DNA of 64,000 bases, taken from positions 1-64,000 of the forward strand of contig NZ_RHOO01000005.1 of the NCBI RefSeq assembly GCF_003946555.1, given 5' to 3'. The notes beneath the pieces were generated by a model. The model worked only from the letters and a program-made list of their open reading frames with translations, was not told the DNA's origin and made no database searches. Source of the stretch: Companilactobacillus hulinensis (GTDB lineage: Bacteria > Bacillota > Bacilli > Lactobacillales > Lactobacillaceae). Below are positions 9,105-16,588 of the stretch, in pieces (the first letter of the stretch is position 1; each line of letters begins with the position of its first letter). The position numbers and the translations under genes are program-made.

Positions 9105-9275
9105 ATGAGAAAACGTACTAAATTTGTTAGTGTTGCGATATTTGTTATGTTGCTGATATTCTTGTTGGCTGATACATCTTGGTATAATTATTTGTTTCTC
9201 AAGATAGGCGGATACGACGTCTTGGGTTCATTTGTAAGGTCGTTTCGTATCATTCGACATTTATTGAGCCTTTAA
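9105..9275 (+). CDS. Small membrane peptide of the quorum-sensing regulon
   Basis: A 56-residue protein: basic start MRKRTK, one strong membrane helix (about 8-22), then a basic tail. GGAGGG lies 11 bases upstream of ATG, the direct-repeat operator lies 70 bases upstream, and a strong terminator follows, so the gene is very probably expressed. I do not recognise a family. A Gly-Gly pair at 35-36 is followed by a 20-residue cationic amphipathic end (YDVLGSFVRSFRIIRHLLSL), which raises the possibility of a processed peptide. The preceding segment is far more hydrophobic than normal double-glycine leaders. Confidence 0.6.
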   Translation: MRKRTKFVSVAIFVMLLIFLLADTSWYNYLFLKIGGYDVLGSFVRSFRIIRHLLSL

Positions 9276-9286
9276 AATTGCTAAAA

Positions 9287-9334
9287 TAAAATAGGAGTAG
9301 GGATTCCAGCTTTGGAATTTCTACTCCTATTTTA
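9287..9334. terminator. Bidirectional terminator
   Basis: A long stem (TAAAATAGGAGTAG with CTACTCCTATTTTA, plus ATTCCA with TGGAAT) lies between the small plus-strand gene and the minus-strand toxin gene. Confidence 0.9.
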
Positions 9335-9345
9335 TTGCATGATAA

Positions 9346-9615
9346 TTAATTATCATAAATACTATTTCTATGTCCAATGTTAATAGCTGTCACGATTAGT
9401 TTGTCATCTTCAATTTCACAAATTATGCGATAGTTACCGATTCTATATCTCCACAGTCCAGATAAATTGGAAGTTAGTCCTTTTCCGTGAATTCTGGGAT
9501 CTTCAAGGCCATCAACATTAGTATAGAGCCATTGTAGAATCAGCCTTGATTGATATTTATCCATTTTTTTCAACTGTTTCTTAGCATCTTTAGCTATTTC
9601 TAGATGATATGTCAT
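9346..9615 (-). CDS. RelE/ParE-family toxin
   Basis: An 89-residue protein with the RelE layout: MTYHLEIAKDAKKQLKKMDK at the start, then LSGLWRYRIGNYRIICEIEDDKLIV, the conserved core with the R-Y-RIG-YRII pattern, and a final GHR. RelE-type toxins cleave mRNA on the ribosome. It overlaps the antitoxin gene by 4 bases and is translated from the same transcript. The final GHRNSIYDN segment keeps the usual C-terminal basic and aromatic residues, so it is probably active. Confidence 0.88.
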   Translation of the reverse strand: MTYHLEIAKDAKKQLKKMDKYQSRLILQWLYTNVDGLEDPRIHGKGLTSNLSGLWRYRIGNYRIICEIEDDKLIVTAINIGHRNSIYDN

Positions 9616-9842
9616 TTATCGAACCCCATGTCTTTAATAACTTTAGATATAGGTTCAGATTTCTTATTTTGTTCCAACCAGCGTTTATGAGCAAACTGCG
9701 CTGTCATTTCATCGTATTCATCTTCTAACTCAGTAATGGAATATTTCATCATTAATTCTGAAAGAGTAATCCCATGGAATTCAGCCATTTCGTTGAGCCA
9801 CTTTTTTTCATCATCTGAAACTCTAATTGTTATCATCGCCAT
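9612..9842 (-). CDS. RelB-like ribbon-helix-helix antitoxin (DUF6290 type)
   Basis: A 76-residue antitoxin. The N-terminal MITIRVSDDEKKWLNEMAE stretch is a ribbon-helix-helix DNA-binding motif, and the acidic C-terminal part would bind the RelE-like toxin encoded next. I chose ATG at 9842 because GAGGTG lies 6 bases upstream. An in-frame ATG 33 bases earlier lacks a good site. The protein probably represses the operon, as these antitoxins usually do. Confidence 0.82.
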   Translation of the reverse strand: MAMITIRVSDDEKKWLNEMAEFHGITLSELMMKYSITELEDEYDEMTAQFAHKRWLEQNKKSEPISKVIKDMGFDK

Positions 9843-9936
9843 AATTTTCACCTCTTGTTGATCTTTGTAGTACATTGTAATACGAGAACGATTAGAACGT
9901 CAAATATATGATTTAGGATGAGTATTAAAATAAAAA

Positions 9937-9976
9937 GTAAGAGTAGGAATTCATGGATTAGAACTCTTACTCTTAC
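9937..9976 (-). terminator. Hairpin ahead of the RelBE module
   Basis: GTAAGAGTA pairs with TACTCTTAC. Read on the minus strand a T-rich stretch (TTTTTATTTT) follows, so it would terminate the short gene at 9973. It overlaps the last codons of that gene. Confidence 0.6.
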
Positions 9977-10134
9977 CTTTTCGCTATTTTGTTAATCCAA
10001 TTATTAAAATCATTTAAATCACCTATGGTTTTTGTTTCACTGTTATCAGCCTCATATTTTGATTTTAATGCTTCTTTTGTATCTAAGAAGTTGCTGATAT
10101 GTTTATCGCTGCTTTTAACGTTAATCTTTTTCAT
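9973..10134 (-). CDS. Hypothetical 53-residue protein
   Basis: A short open frame starting MKKINVKSSDKHI and ending NKIAKR, hydrophilic, with no membrane segment and no family I recognise. It is supported by a terminator-like hairpin at its end. The only Shine-Dalgarno-like sequence (GGGA) is almost touching the ATG, so translation may be poor or the piece may be a remnant of a longer gene. Confidence 0.35.
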   Translation of the reverse strand: MKKINVKSSDKHISNFLDTKEALKSKYEADNSETKTIGDLNDFNNWINKIAKR

Positions 10135-10194
10135 TTCCCAAGTCTTTCATGGTAAGTAGTGTTATACGTGTCTATATTATCAGGTACGCTGACA

Positions 10195-10479
10195 CTATAA
10201 AAACAAAACATTAAAAATAACCAGAACAAAAAATACCGCCACTCCAACAAAGTAAACTTTACGAGTTATCTCGTGGAACTTATCCTTCTTATCAAAATAT
10301 TTAAACAGCACGAATAATGTGTTGAATGCCATAAACAGTAATAGTGGATCGATAATAGCTGTTAGGAATGGCTTGCCAAATAGTAATGATGCTATGAAGT
10401 AAATGACGGTTAAAATTGCTATTGCTTGAAATAATTCAAATTTCTTTTCAGTGGTTAATTTGTTCTTAAATATGTCCAT
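10195..10479 (-). CDS. Small membrane protein
   Basis: A 94-residue protein with three probable membrane helices (about 18-34, 40-60 and 74-93) separated by charged loops. No family recognised. GAGGA lies 11 bases upstream of the ATG, inside the end of the previous gene, and the two genes overlap by 14 bases, so they are co-translated. Because the pair sits under a TTCAGGA direct-repeat operator next to immunity genes, a role in bacteriocin immunity is possible but is inference only. Confidence 0.6.
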   Translation of the reverse strand: MDIFKNKLTTEKKFELFQAIAILTVIYFIASLLFGKPFLTAIIDPLLLFMAFNTLFVLFKYFDKKDKFHEITRKVYFVGVAVFFVLVIFNVLFL

Positions 10480-10804
10480 ACGAGTTTTCGTTCCTCAAGT
10501 GTAGTAACAGTTCGCCAATGGCTGGTATTAGATAGAGTGGGTCATGCACGAATCCCATGATAATAAGTACGATGGTCCACTTGGTATTCTTCATGTATTT
10601 GATTGCAAAGAACGTCAATACTTGGAATATCACAACTATCAATAAAAAGTAAAAGGACAATATCATTTTGAAGACGTTGTCTGGTATGACGGTCGGATCT
10701 TTAGGATGTAAATATGTCACGATTGGTACAATCAAGATGAATATCATCTCAATGCCGAAGATTACCCATGAGATTGTTTGAAAGATATGATTTTCTTTTG
10801 CCAT
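10466..10804 (-). CDS. Small membrane protein of the quorum-sensing regulon
   Basis: A 112-residue protein with three to four membrane helices. The central loop carries HPKDPTVIPDN and the last helix is near residues 78-100. I chose ATG at 10804, where a GGGGGG site lies 6 bases upstream. A direct-repeat operator in minus orientation lies at 10864-10892, and a -10-like TGATAT lies between. No family recognised. It is first in a two-gene operon with the protein at 10195. Confidence 0.6.
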   Translation of the reverse strand: MAKENHIFQTISWVIFGIEMIFILIVPIVTYLHPKDPTVIPDNVFKMILSFYFLLIVVIFQVLTFFAIKYMKNTKWTIVLIIMGFVHDPLYLIPAIGELLLHLRNENSYGHI

Positions 10805-10863
10805 ATAATCCCCCCATATTTGGTTCCAACATATCATGTGAGAGATGTAATTAGTGAGTTCAC

Positions 10864-10892
10864 TCCTGAATGACGGTAATTGATGTCCTGAA
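10864..10892 (-). promoter_or_regulatory. Direct-repeat operator, minus orientation
   Basis: TCCTGAA (the complement of TTCAGGA) occurs at 10864-10870 and 10886-10892, starts 22 bases apart. In minus orientation a -10-like TGATAT (10836-10831) follows about 28 bases downstream, the same geometry as the other sites. It would control the operon starting at 10804. Confidence 0.75.
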
Positions 10893-10965
10893 GTCTCAAT
10901 TAAGTGAATAGTTCAGTGAATCAGCGTATGCTTTGCGTGGGAACCACACAAGGAGCTGACTGGTT

Positions 10966-11139
10966 ATGAAGAACAAATCAGTTATTTTTTGGAAAATCTT
11001 GATGGTTGTGTTTTTGGTGATAGCAGGATATTTAATTGATACTGGGAATCGGTATAGTTTTCCAGCGGTGATAGTTATGGTTATTGTTACATTAGTTCTT
11101 GATCATTTTAATAAGAAGAAGAGCGGATCACTTAAATAG
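10966..11139 (+). CDS. Small two-helix membrane protein
   Basis: A 57-residue protein MKNKSVIFWK... with two hydrophobic segments (about 7-24 and 33-46) and a basic C terminus HFNKKKSGSLK. AAGGAG lies 10 bases upstream of ATG. No family recognised. It is convergent with the response regulator gene, and its last codons form part of the shared terminator. The size and basic tail resemble small bacteriocin-immunity or accessory peptides, but this is inference. Confidence 0.55.
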   Translation: MKNKSVIFWKILMVVFLVIAGYLIDTGNRYSFPAVIVMVIVTLVLDHFNKKKSGSLK

Positions 11140-11152
11140 TGGTTCGCTTTTG
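11122..11152. terminator. Terminator overlapping the end of the 57-residue gene
   Basis: AGCGGATCACT pairs with AGTGGTTCGCT, followed by TTTT. It lies between convergent genes that are only 15 bases apart. Confidence 0.7.
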
Positions 11153-11154
11153 TG

Positions 11155-11892
11155 TTACATGAGTGTTCTTAACTTCTTAGACTTACCCAGTGAGAAGGTT
11201 CTAACTAACTCGTCACCGAAGCGCATCTTACGCTTACTGAAGTCAGCTTCACTAATAGTCTGTGGATTGACTAAGCATGAACGATTAGCACGGAACAGTG
11301 ATGAATACTTCTTCTCTAATTCGTTCAAATTACCGTAGAACTCGTATTGTCCAGTCTGAGTATACAAGTCTAGTCGATGTGGAATCTTGGACGTTTCAAC
11401 GAAGAAGACGTCGTCTAAGTTAACGTGATAAACTTGTGTACCCACTGTGAAGGCGAAGCACTTGTGCTGCTTAGTCATGGTTTGGTCGATACGTTCTTTG
11501 GCTAGTGTTAAAGTGTCGTAGATATTTTGGCGGTATGCTTCAGTCGATTGGTCCTTGGCGATGAAGTCGAGTGCTTCAACTTTTTTCTTGAAGGTCAGTG
11601 GAGCCATTTCGTCATGAGTCGTAACGAAGATGATCTTGGCTTGAACGTCATTCTTCCTGACTTCAGATGCAAGATCGATACCGTTCATCTTACTGTGTAA
11701 GTCAATGTCTAGAAAGGAGATACCGTTAGAAATTGGATATTCGTGTAAGTATTCTAGGACTTCATCAGGCGATTGAGTTTTGAGGGCAATTTCGAATAAT
11801 TCACTATGAAACAACATGTAGTTGTTGATCAAGACTTCAAATTGTTGTAATTGAACCAAATCATCTTCACAAATAATGACTGAATAACTCAT
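11155..11892 (-). CDS. LytTR-family response regulator (AgrA/PlnC/PlnD type)
   Basis: A 245-residue regulator. The receiver domain (about 1-125) has acidic pocket CEDD at 8-11, the probable phosphorylated aspartate at 62 in FLDIDLH, and the late Lys in AKDQS. The LytTR DNA-binding domain (about 140-245) ends SLFRANRSCLVNPQTI and FSLGKSKKLR. Regulators of this type bind paired direct repeats and switch on bacteriocin regulons in lactobacilli. It overlaps the kinase gene by 4 bases. The TTCAGGA repeat pairs around it are its most likely targets, including its own operon. Confidence 0.92.
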   Translation of the reverse strand: MSYSVIICEDDLVQLQQFEVLINNYMLFHSELFEIALKTQSPDEVLEYLHEYPISNGISFLDIDLHSKMNGIDLASEVRKNDVQAKIIFVTTHDEMAPLTFKKKVEALDFIAKDQSTEAYRQNIYDTLTLAKERIDQTMTKQHKCFAFTVGTQVYHVNLDDVFFVETSKIPHRLDLYTQTGQYEFYGNLNELEKKYSSLFRANRSCLVNPQTISEADFSKRKMRFGDELVRTFSLGKSKKLRTLM

Positions 11893-13199
11893 TTTACTGC
11901 TCCTTTTAAAATTACGTATTGTAGATGAAAAACATTGTCGCGTTCACTATTTTGAATCAATAAGTTAGGATAACGCTTCTTGATTTCTTGAATATTAGAT
12001 AAGCCGAATCCGGAGTGATTCTTCTTAGTTGAGTAACCCAATTGGCTAATAGAATCGATTTCTTCAGTCTTAGTCACTGTGTTATCAACGATGAAGGTCA
12101 TCTGTTCAGCTTCGTTGATGATGGCTAGTTGAATATTGCCATGTACCTGTTTCTTCGCTTCATCGATGGCATTGTCGATAGCAATTCCCAATAGTCTTAC
12201 GAGGTCGAAGATATTGATGGGAACTTCGTTGACTTCATAATGGCATTCAAATGAACACTTAATATTCTCATGACTGATCTTGTTTAACTTGCTAATAAAG
12301 AGACTCTTCAAGTAGGGATTCTGAATATTATTAAGATCCTTGTAGAGTTTCATTGAGACATTACTGAAATAGTTATCAGAGTAGCTCTCAAACTTATCAA
12401 GTGAAGCGTTCCACTCATCGTTGTGTTCAGAATCAGCGATAGTCCGTAGACTTAGCAGCATGTTCTCGTAGTCATGCTTGAACTTACGGAGGTTAAGCTG
12501 GTCTCTCTCTAATTGATCGGTGTACATCTTCAGATTCTTGAATTGTTCCTGAGATAATTGCTGTTGATAGATATTCTTCTGTCGTTTGGTCTCTAGTAGG
12601 AAGATCAATAGTAGAACTATCAATTGAATAACGACGAAGAAGAGTATTCCAATTAAGAATGTACGATAAATATTGAAGTGGTGGATGAAATTCATGAAGA
12701 TGGATAGCACGATGAAGAAGTAACTCAATAGTAGTACGGGAATGGGTGAGTCGTTGGTTTTGATGAAGCGGCTGATATTGAAGTGGCGATATAACGATAC
12801 GAGCACTATTGACAGGATAAGTTCAATTGCGCCACTGATGAAGGTGAAAGTGTACCCTTGAATATTCTTGGATGAAACGAAGGGTATCAGAATGGCCGAC
12901 ATTAATATGTCGACAATGTAGATAGTGATTGAAGTCGCAACGGCGCTACTTAATATGAAGTAATTGCGCCTTTTTCGCCAGCTGAAGATCAAGTATAGTC
13001 CAAAAATGAAGACCAAATAGCTCCAATCGTCCGCAAAATAATCAGTTGCGGCGGTCGCAAAAAATAGAACTATTGTTAAAATCGCTTTCAGCGGCGTGAA
13101 ATCAATTTTTTGATTATAGACTAAAAAGAATATTCCAAACGTTATTATCCATGAAGTAACCACCCCGAGCGTGTATGCCCCAATTCCGACGTAAATCAT
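11889..13199 (-). CDS. Peptide-sensing histidine kinase (HPK10/AgrC-PlnB type)
   Basis: A 436-residue kinase. Six to seven membrane helices fill the first 205 residues and would sense an extracellular peptide. The cytoplasmic part has the phosphorylated histidine near 242 in KFKHDYENML and a GHKL ATPase domain with N-box DNAIDEA and a GFGLSNI glycine box. I chose ATG at 13199 because GGGGGAT lies 8 bases upstream. It forms an operon with the LytTR regulator. A direct-repeat operator lies upstream, so the pair is probably autoregulated. No pheromone gene precedes it, which is unusual for the class. Confidence 0.92.
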   Translation of the reverse strand: MIYVGIGAYTLGVVTSWIITFGIFFLVYNQKIDFTPLKAILTIVLFFATAATDYFADDWSYLVFIFGLYLIFSWRKRRNYFILSSAVATSITIYIVDILMSAILIPFVSSKNIQGYTFTFISGAIELILSIVLVSLYRHFNISRFIKTNDSPIPVLLLSYFFIVLSIFMNFIHHFNIYRTFLIGILFFVVIQLIVLLLIFLLETKRQKNIYQQQLSQEQFKNLKMYTDQLERDQLNLRKFKHDYENMLLSLRTIADSEHNDEWNASLDKFESYSDNYFSNVSMKLYKDLNNIQNPYLKSLFISKLNKISHENIKCSFECHYEVNEVPINIFDLVRLLGIAIDNAIDEAKKQVHGNIQLAIINEAEQMTFIVDNTVTKTEEIDSISQLGYSTKKNHSGFGLSNIQEIKKRYPNLLIQNSERDNVFHLQYVILKGAVK

Positions 13200-13310
13200 C
13201 TCATCATCCCCCAACTTTATACATTAAGAATACAGTAATAGATAGATGAGAGGAATACTGGTAATGATATTTTTAATTTAGCACATTTTTGAAATGGCAT
13301 AGTCAAGTCT

Positions 13311-13373
13311 TCCTGAGTATCGAATTATCTGTCCTGAACTGTAGTTCAAGATATAAAAGTAGGATACTCAGGA
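13311..13373. promoter_or_regulatory. Divergent double operator between the kinase operon and a CPBP gene
   Basis: The left half carries TCCTGAG (13311) and TCCTGAA (13332), facing the kinase operon. The right half carries TTCAAGA (13345) and CTCAGGA (13367), facing the CPBP gene. The outer elements form a perfect 11-base inverted repeat (TCCTGAGTATC and GATACTCAGGA), and the centre is TGAACT-GT-AGTTCA. -10-like boxes lie about 30 bases outside on both sides (TAAATT near 13279-13274 on the minus strand and TATTAA at 13401). Confidence 0.75.
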
Positions 13374-13434
13374 TATTTTTATTCCAATGCACTAGCAAAA
13401 TATTAATATTTTACTTATTAAGGGGTGAATTATC

Positions 13435-14115
13435 TTGTTAAAGATTACTAGTTCAAAGGTGTTGTTGGTGCCAGTACTTTTGTATTTTATTACAGCCGAA
13501 TTCTTGGCTAAGTGGCTAAAGCCAGAGATGTCTACTAATGTGGCCGATGATATAGTCATGATTGCTTCTTATCTATTTTGCTTACTAATAATTTATTTGT
13601 TGAAGGATGATTTTGATTCTGAAATTGTGGCAATTAATAAGAAGAAATCTCGATTATGGCTTATTCCAGCATTTTTGATTTTAGACTTTGTACTACAAAT
13701 ACTACTTTCCAATATATTCACAGCAAATTCCTCTAATCAAAATGATTTTGTAAATGCCATTAATGGTCACGGATCGTTGAAGTTGATGTTTATTTTTGGA
13801 TTATTTGTAATTTTGGGTCCAATTGCAGAAGAGGTCATCTTCCAATACTTTATTCAAAAAATACTGGTCAAAGATAACTTAAATAGGCTAAGCATTAGTA
13901 AATTCGTTGTTACTTTGACGTCTATCGTAATTTCCACATTATTATTTATGCTCTATCATGCTAATAGTGTGGCGGATATTACTAACTTATCGATTTTTTC
14001 ATATGGGAATCTAATTGTTTACGCTATTTTGTATCAAGTGACCGATGATAACTTGATATATCCCATATCAGTACATATTCTTAACAACTTGATTGCATTC
14101 ATATTAGTTGTATAG
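13435..14115 (+). CDS. CPBP-family membrane protein (putative immunity protein or protease)
   Basis: A 226-residue protein with about seven membrane helices. The CPBP (Abi/CAAX protease-like) motifs are visible: AEEVIFQ at 131-137 (a Gln stands where the family's EExxxR has Arg), FMLYH at 171-175 and HILNN near the C terminus. Proteins of this family next to bacteriocin loci often confer self-immunity. It reads TTG at 13435 as start, with AAGGGGTG upstream. It is the first gene to the right of the divergent operator. Confidence 0.82.
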   Translation: MLKITSSKVLLVPVLLYFITAEFLAKWLKPEMSTNVADDIVMIASYLFCLLIIYLLKDDFDSEIVAINKKKSRLWLIPAFLILDFVLQILLSNIFTANSSNQNDFVNAINGHGSLKLMFIFGLFVILGPIAEEVIFQYFIQKILVKDNLNRLSISKFVVTLTSIVISTLLFMLYHANSVADITNLSIFSYGNLIVYAILYQVTDDNLIYPISVHILNNLIAFILVV

Positions 14116-14120
14116 GGTAA

Positions 14121-14249
14121 ATGACAAGTAAGAAAAGAGATATTATTTCACTGATCGACGTGTTGATCATTAGCGGATTTGTAGTTTATCTGCAATTAGA
14201 GGTTTATGAAAATAAATTCACACAGACGCAGACGTCTTTCAGGATATAA
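14121..14249 (+). pseudogene. Truncated duplicate of a CPBP gene N terminus
   Basis: A 42-codon frame begins MTSKKRDIISLI, almost the same as the first 12 residues of the CPBP protein at 14327 (MTSKKRDILSLI), then diverges and stops. It looks like a leftover of a partial duplication or of an excised paralogue. It has no good ribosome binding site of its own, and the stop falls inside the operator of the next gene. Confidence 0.6.
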
Positions 14250-14301
14250 AAGTAGCCATTCAGGAAATATTTCGTTTAGTTATTTTGTAAGCGCTTATAC
14301 T
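14238..14301 (+). promoter_or_regulatory. Direct-repeat operator and promoter of the second CPBP gene
   Basis: TTCAGGA lies at 14238-14244 and 14259-14265, starts 21 bases apart. A perfect-looking -10 TATACT lies at 14296-14301. The spacer GATATAAAAGTAG is shared with the right half of the 13.3 kb operator, so the two promoters appear duplicated. TGTAAGCGCTTATA at 14286-14299 also resembles a CcpA cre site. Confidence 0.75.
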
Positions 14302-14326
14302 GAAACTTATATAGGGGGGATTCAAA

Positions 14327-15091
14327 ATGACAAGTAAAAAACGAGATATTCTTTCGTTGATTGGATTAATATTTTATATTCCAGCGGTGATTCTCATCTG
14401 TGATTTTTCGGTTTCCAGATGGGTGCCACGGGAATTTGCACAATTGGTTGATGATGTACTGATATTTGGTATAGCGTACTTTTTGAACAGTAGGTATCTG
14501 AAACTCGATATTCACTTCTTCAATATTAAGCACATTCCATCACAAATTTTAAATTCGATTCCAGGAATAATTATGTTGCTGCTGTTTAAGCACTTTAACA
14601 ATGTCGGGGTTACGAAGAACTTTGTTGTGCTATTGATAACAGTAATTATGGTTGGTGTTGCTGAAGAGTTCACATATAGAGGGTTAATGTTGCCATTGGT
14701 CGAGAGAATCTTTAAGGGCAAATTGTTCCTAGCAGTTTTGATCAGTTCAATTGGATTCGGATTGACGCATCTAGTTAATTTGTTCAATGAACCATTGCAC
14801 GTTGCTGTATTTCAGATATTGTTGGCAATCGCATCAGGTATGTTGTATGGAGGTATTTATGTAACCACACACAACTTGACCATTCCAATTATTTTGCATG
14901 TTTTGGGGGATGTTCCCGTGATGTTGTCCAAGACACCTAGTACAGATTCAAACTCATTGGTCAAAATGGGTAGTTCAGACATTATGGGATTGACGTTGTT
15001 CTTGTGTGGACTTGTAGCTATTACTTGTTTGGTTGCATTTATTCAGTTGCATATTTATAAGAAGAGACACAAGAATAATCAATTTGTTTAG
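14327..15091 (+). CDS. CPBP-family intramembrane metalloprotease-like protein
   Basis: A 254-residue membrane protein with all CPBP motifs intact: EEFTYR at 113-118, FGLTH at 144-148 and HVLGD at 191-195. These residues would form the metal-binding catalytic site of glutamic-type intramembrane proteases. In lactic acid bacteria such proteins are encoded with class II bacteriocins, and several give immunity. GGGGGG precedes the ATG. It is transcribed from the operator at 14238 and may run on into the gene at 15153. Confidence 0.85.
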   Translation: MTSKKRDILSLIGLIFYIPAVILICDFSVSRWVPREFAQLVDDVLIFGIAYFLNSRYLKLDIHFFNIKHIPSQILNSIPGIIMLLLFKHFNNVGVTKNFVVLLITVIMVGVAEEFTYRGLMLPLVERIFKGKLFLAVLISSIGFGLTHLVNLFNEPLHVAVFQILLAIASGMLYGGIYVTTHNLTIPIILHVLGDVPVMLSKTPSTDSNSLVKMGSSDIMGLTLFLCGLVAITCLVAFIQLHIYKKRHKNNQFV

Positions 15092-15152
15092 GGATTATAT
15101 GTGGGTTAAACTATTTATATAAGGCAAACGATTACATAAATGGAGGCCCAGT

Positions 15153-15425
15153 ATGGGATTATTCGCAATGTTCAATTCTGTTCCTGAAGTATGGGCAATA
15201 GAATTTAGAAGCAATAGTGAAGCACATCGGTATTATAATTATATGATTCATAGTTTTGATACCAATCTGGGGAATATCACTATTAATAATGATACTTGGT
15301 ATATTGGAACTAAACTTAAAAAGAGATTTGAAGGATTGTTCTATGGATTCATGTATGAGCAAGGAATCTCTTCAAGTGAATATACGGTAAAAAGGATACA
15401 AATTCGTGGAAACTTTCCGGATTAG
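15153..15425 (+). CDS. Unknown 90-residue protein, paralogue of the gene at 17274
   Basis: A soluble-looking protein of mixed composition. It shares a pattern with the protein at 17274: W-I-F-S-AH-YYN near residues 11-29, then NNDTWYIGTKL near 47-57. I do not recognise the family. GGAGG lies 8 bases upstream of ATG. It lies between a CPBP gene and an immunity-like gene in the quorum-sensing island, 61 bases after the former, so it may share its transcript. Two copies in one island suggest a role tied to it. Confidence 0.65.
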   Translation: MGLFAMFNSVPEVWAIEFRSNSEAHRYYNYMIHSFDTNLGNITINNDTWYIGTKLKKRFEGLFYGFMYEQGISSSEYTVKRIQIRGNFPD

Positions 15426-15507
15426 AAACACCCCAATTCAAGATGTCTCTTTAACAAATTAACAATATTGTTTTAGAATAAAATCAAAATTAATTGGGGG
15501 ATTAAAA

Positions 15508-15858
15508 ATGGATAATAGAGAACAAGCTAAGCAAAATGCACATGATCTGTATAATATTTTGATCAAGAAGTCAGACAAATCGGCTAATATGCTCAATATC
15601 ACTGATGTATTGATGCAGGTTTATTCTAAGTTGGATGAAGCTGAGAATCCTGAGGCTTTGGTCGATCGTTTGGCTAAGTATATTTATAGTGAAGCTATGG
15701 GTGGCAGAATTCACTTTGAGAAGGAAGAAGAAGCTCTGTTGATGGACTTGGCTTCATTCGGTTCAAAGGCTGGATTGAATGGTGCTAACTATGCTGACTT
15801 CTCTGATAAGTCATACTTTTACAGTGTCTTCGACGATGTTGAAATGCCTAGAAGATAG
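15508..15858 (+). CDS. Bacteriocin immunity protein (enterocin A immunity-like)
   Basis: A 116-residue helical protein. Segments SKAGLNGANYADFSDKS and IHFEKEEEALLMDL near the C terminus are characteristic of lactobacillus proteins in the class II bacteriocin immunity family. These form a cytoplasmic four-helix bundle that protects the mannose-PTS receptor from the cognate bacteriocin. GGGGGA lies about 7 bases before ATG. CCCCAATT at 15431 can pair with AATTGGGG at 15492, so the leader could mask this binding site. No cognate bacteriocin gene is nearby. Confidence 0.78.
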   Translation: MDNREQAKQNAHDLYNILIKKSDKSANMLNITDVLMQVYSKLDEAENPEALVDRLAKYIYSEAMGGRIHFEKEEEALLMDLASFGSKAGLNGANYADFSDKSYFYSVFDDVEMPRR

Positions 15859-15873
15859 TTAAAGGAGAGAACA

Positions 15874-16056
15874 ATGGACCTGACGATGATAGTAGTGGCA
15901 CTTGTATGTACTGTAGCTGTTGCCTTGGCGATACTGCTCTTTTTAATGTCATATCGCAATTATCGAAAGAAAGGTTATAGTTGCTGGAAGTCGATAGGGA
16001 TTACTTTGATTTTGGCAATTCTGCCATTTTTCGTTTTGATGTGGGGGTTGATTTAA
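15874..16056 (+). CDS. Small membrane protein in the immunity operon
   Basis: A 60-residue protein with two membrane helices (about 4-26 and 42-58) joined by a basic loop YRNYRKKGYSCWK. AAGGAGAG lies 7 bases upstream of ATG, and only 15 bases separate it from the immunity gene, so the two form an operon. No family recognised. Confidence 0.65.
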   Translation: MDLTMIVVALVCTVAVALAILLFLMSYRNYRKKGYSCWKSIGITLILAILPFFVLMWGLI

Positions 16057-16097
16057 GATGTTCTGAATCTCTTTGTATTAATGAACAAGTGTCTTTG

Positions 16098-16157
16098 TTC
16101 AGGAGTACAAATGATGTGATTCAGGACATTTTTTTATTTTATGAATATTTTGATAAT
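16098..16157 (+). promoter_or_regulatory. Direct-repeat operator and promoter of the second immunity gene
   Basis: TTCAGGA lies at 16098-16104 and 16120-16126, starts 22 bases apart. A -10-like GATAAT lies at 16152-16157, about 26 bases after the second repeat, the same geometry as the other sites of this set. Confidence 0.75.
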
Positions 16158-16190
16158 AAAATAGCCTCATATACAAAGGAGTGTCGGAAT

Positions 16191-16484
16191 ATGACTGAAA
16201 AAGAATTATTTAACGAAATTATAAAAACTTGTGCTAATCCAGAGATCGAACGTGATATCGAAATTAGAAGTAGATTACTTAGACTTTCACGTCAACTTGA
16301 GAATGGTACTAACTATAAATTAGTCTGTGTTCGCTTGAGCAACTACATCTCATTCTATCTAGCATCACACTGGCTTCGTGCACCGCAAGCACTGCTGGAT
16401 CTAGCACGCACCATCTCTGACGATGCTGACAACTATCGTGGGGCAACATCTGATAGTGTCTGGGTCGATGGTATTTTAGGTTAA
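16191..16484 (+). CDS. Bacteriocin immunity-like protein
   Basis: A 97-residue, mostly helical soluble protein beginning MTEKELFNEII. Size, helical pattern and position suggest a second immunity protein of the enterocin A immunity type, but it lacks the clear C-terminal signature of the protein at 15508, so the call is tentative. I chose ATG at 16191 because AAAGGAG lies 8 bases upstream. An open frame extends back to 15981, but that part overlaps the operator and another gene. Confidence 0.6.
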   Translation: MTEKELFNEIIKTCANPEIERDIEIRSRLLRLSRQLENGTNYKLVCVRLSNYISFYLASHWLRAPQALLDLARTISDDADNYRGATSDSVWVDGILG

Positions 16485-16588
16485 AATTTTGTACATCCTA
16501 CTTGTTTTCTATTATCTGAAAGCGCATACTGTATCCATAAAGTGATATCACAATAATATTAATTCAATAATGAAAGGGATGCACGATC

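Noticed and set aside
10890-10965. A repeat pair in plus orientation ahead of the gene at 10966
   Set aside because: CTCAATT and TTCAGTG lie only 17 bases apart and match the motif poorly.
14286-14299. CcpA cre site in the CPBP promoter
   Set aside because: TGTAAGCGCTTATA resembles the consensus, but it overlaps the -10 box itself and the similarity to the region at 16517 may simply be a shared promoter. I note it in the feature but do not claim catabolite control.
15430-15500. A further TTCAGGA-type repeat pair upstream of the immunity gene at 15508
   Set aside because: Only one imperfect copy (TTCAAGA) is present and no partner lies 21-22 bases away. The gene is more likely read from an upstream promoter.
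15981-16190. Longer N terminus for the immunity-like protein at 16191
   Set aside because: The extra part covers the direct-repeat operator and the end of another gene. The ATG at 16191 has a good binding site.
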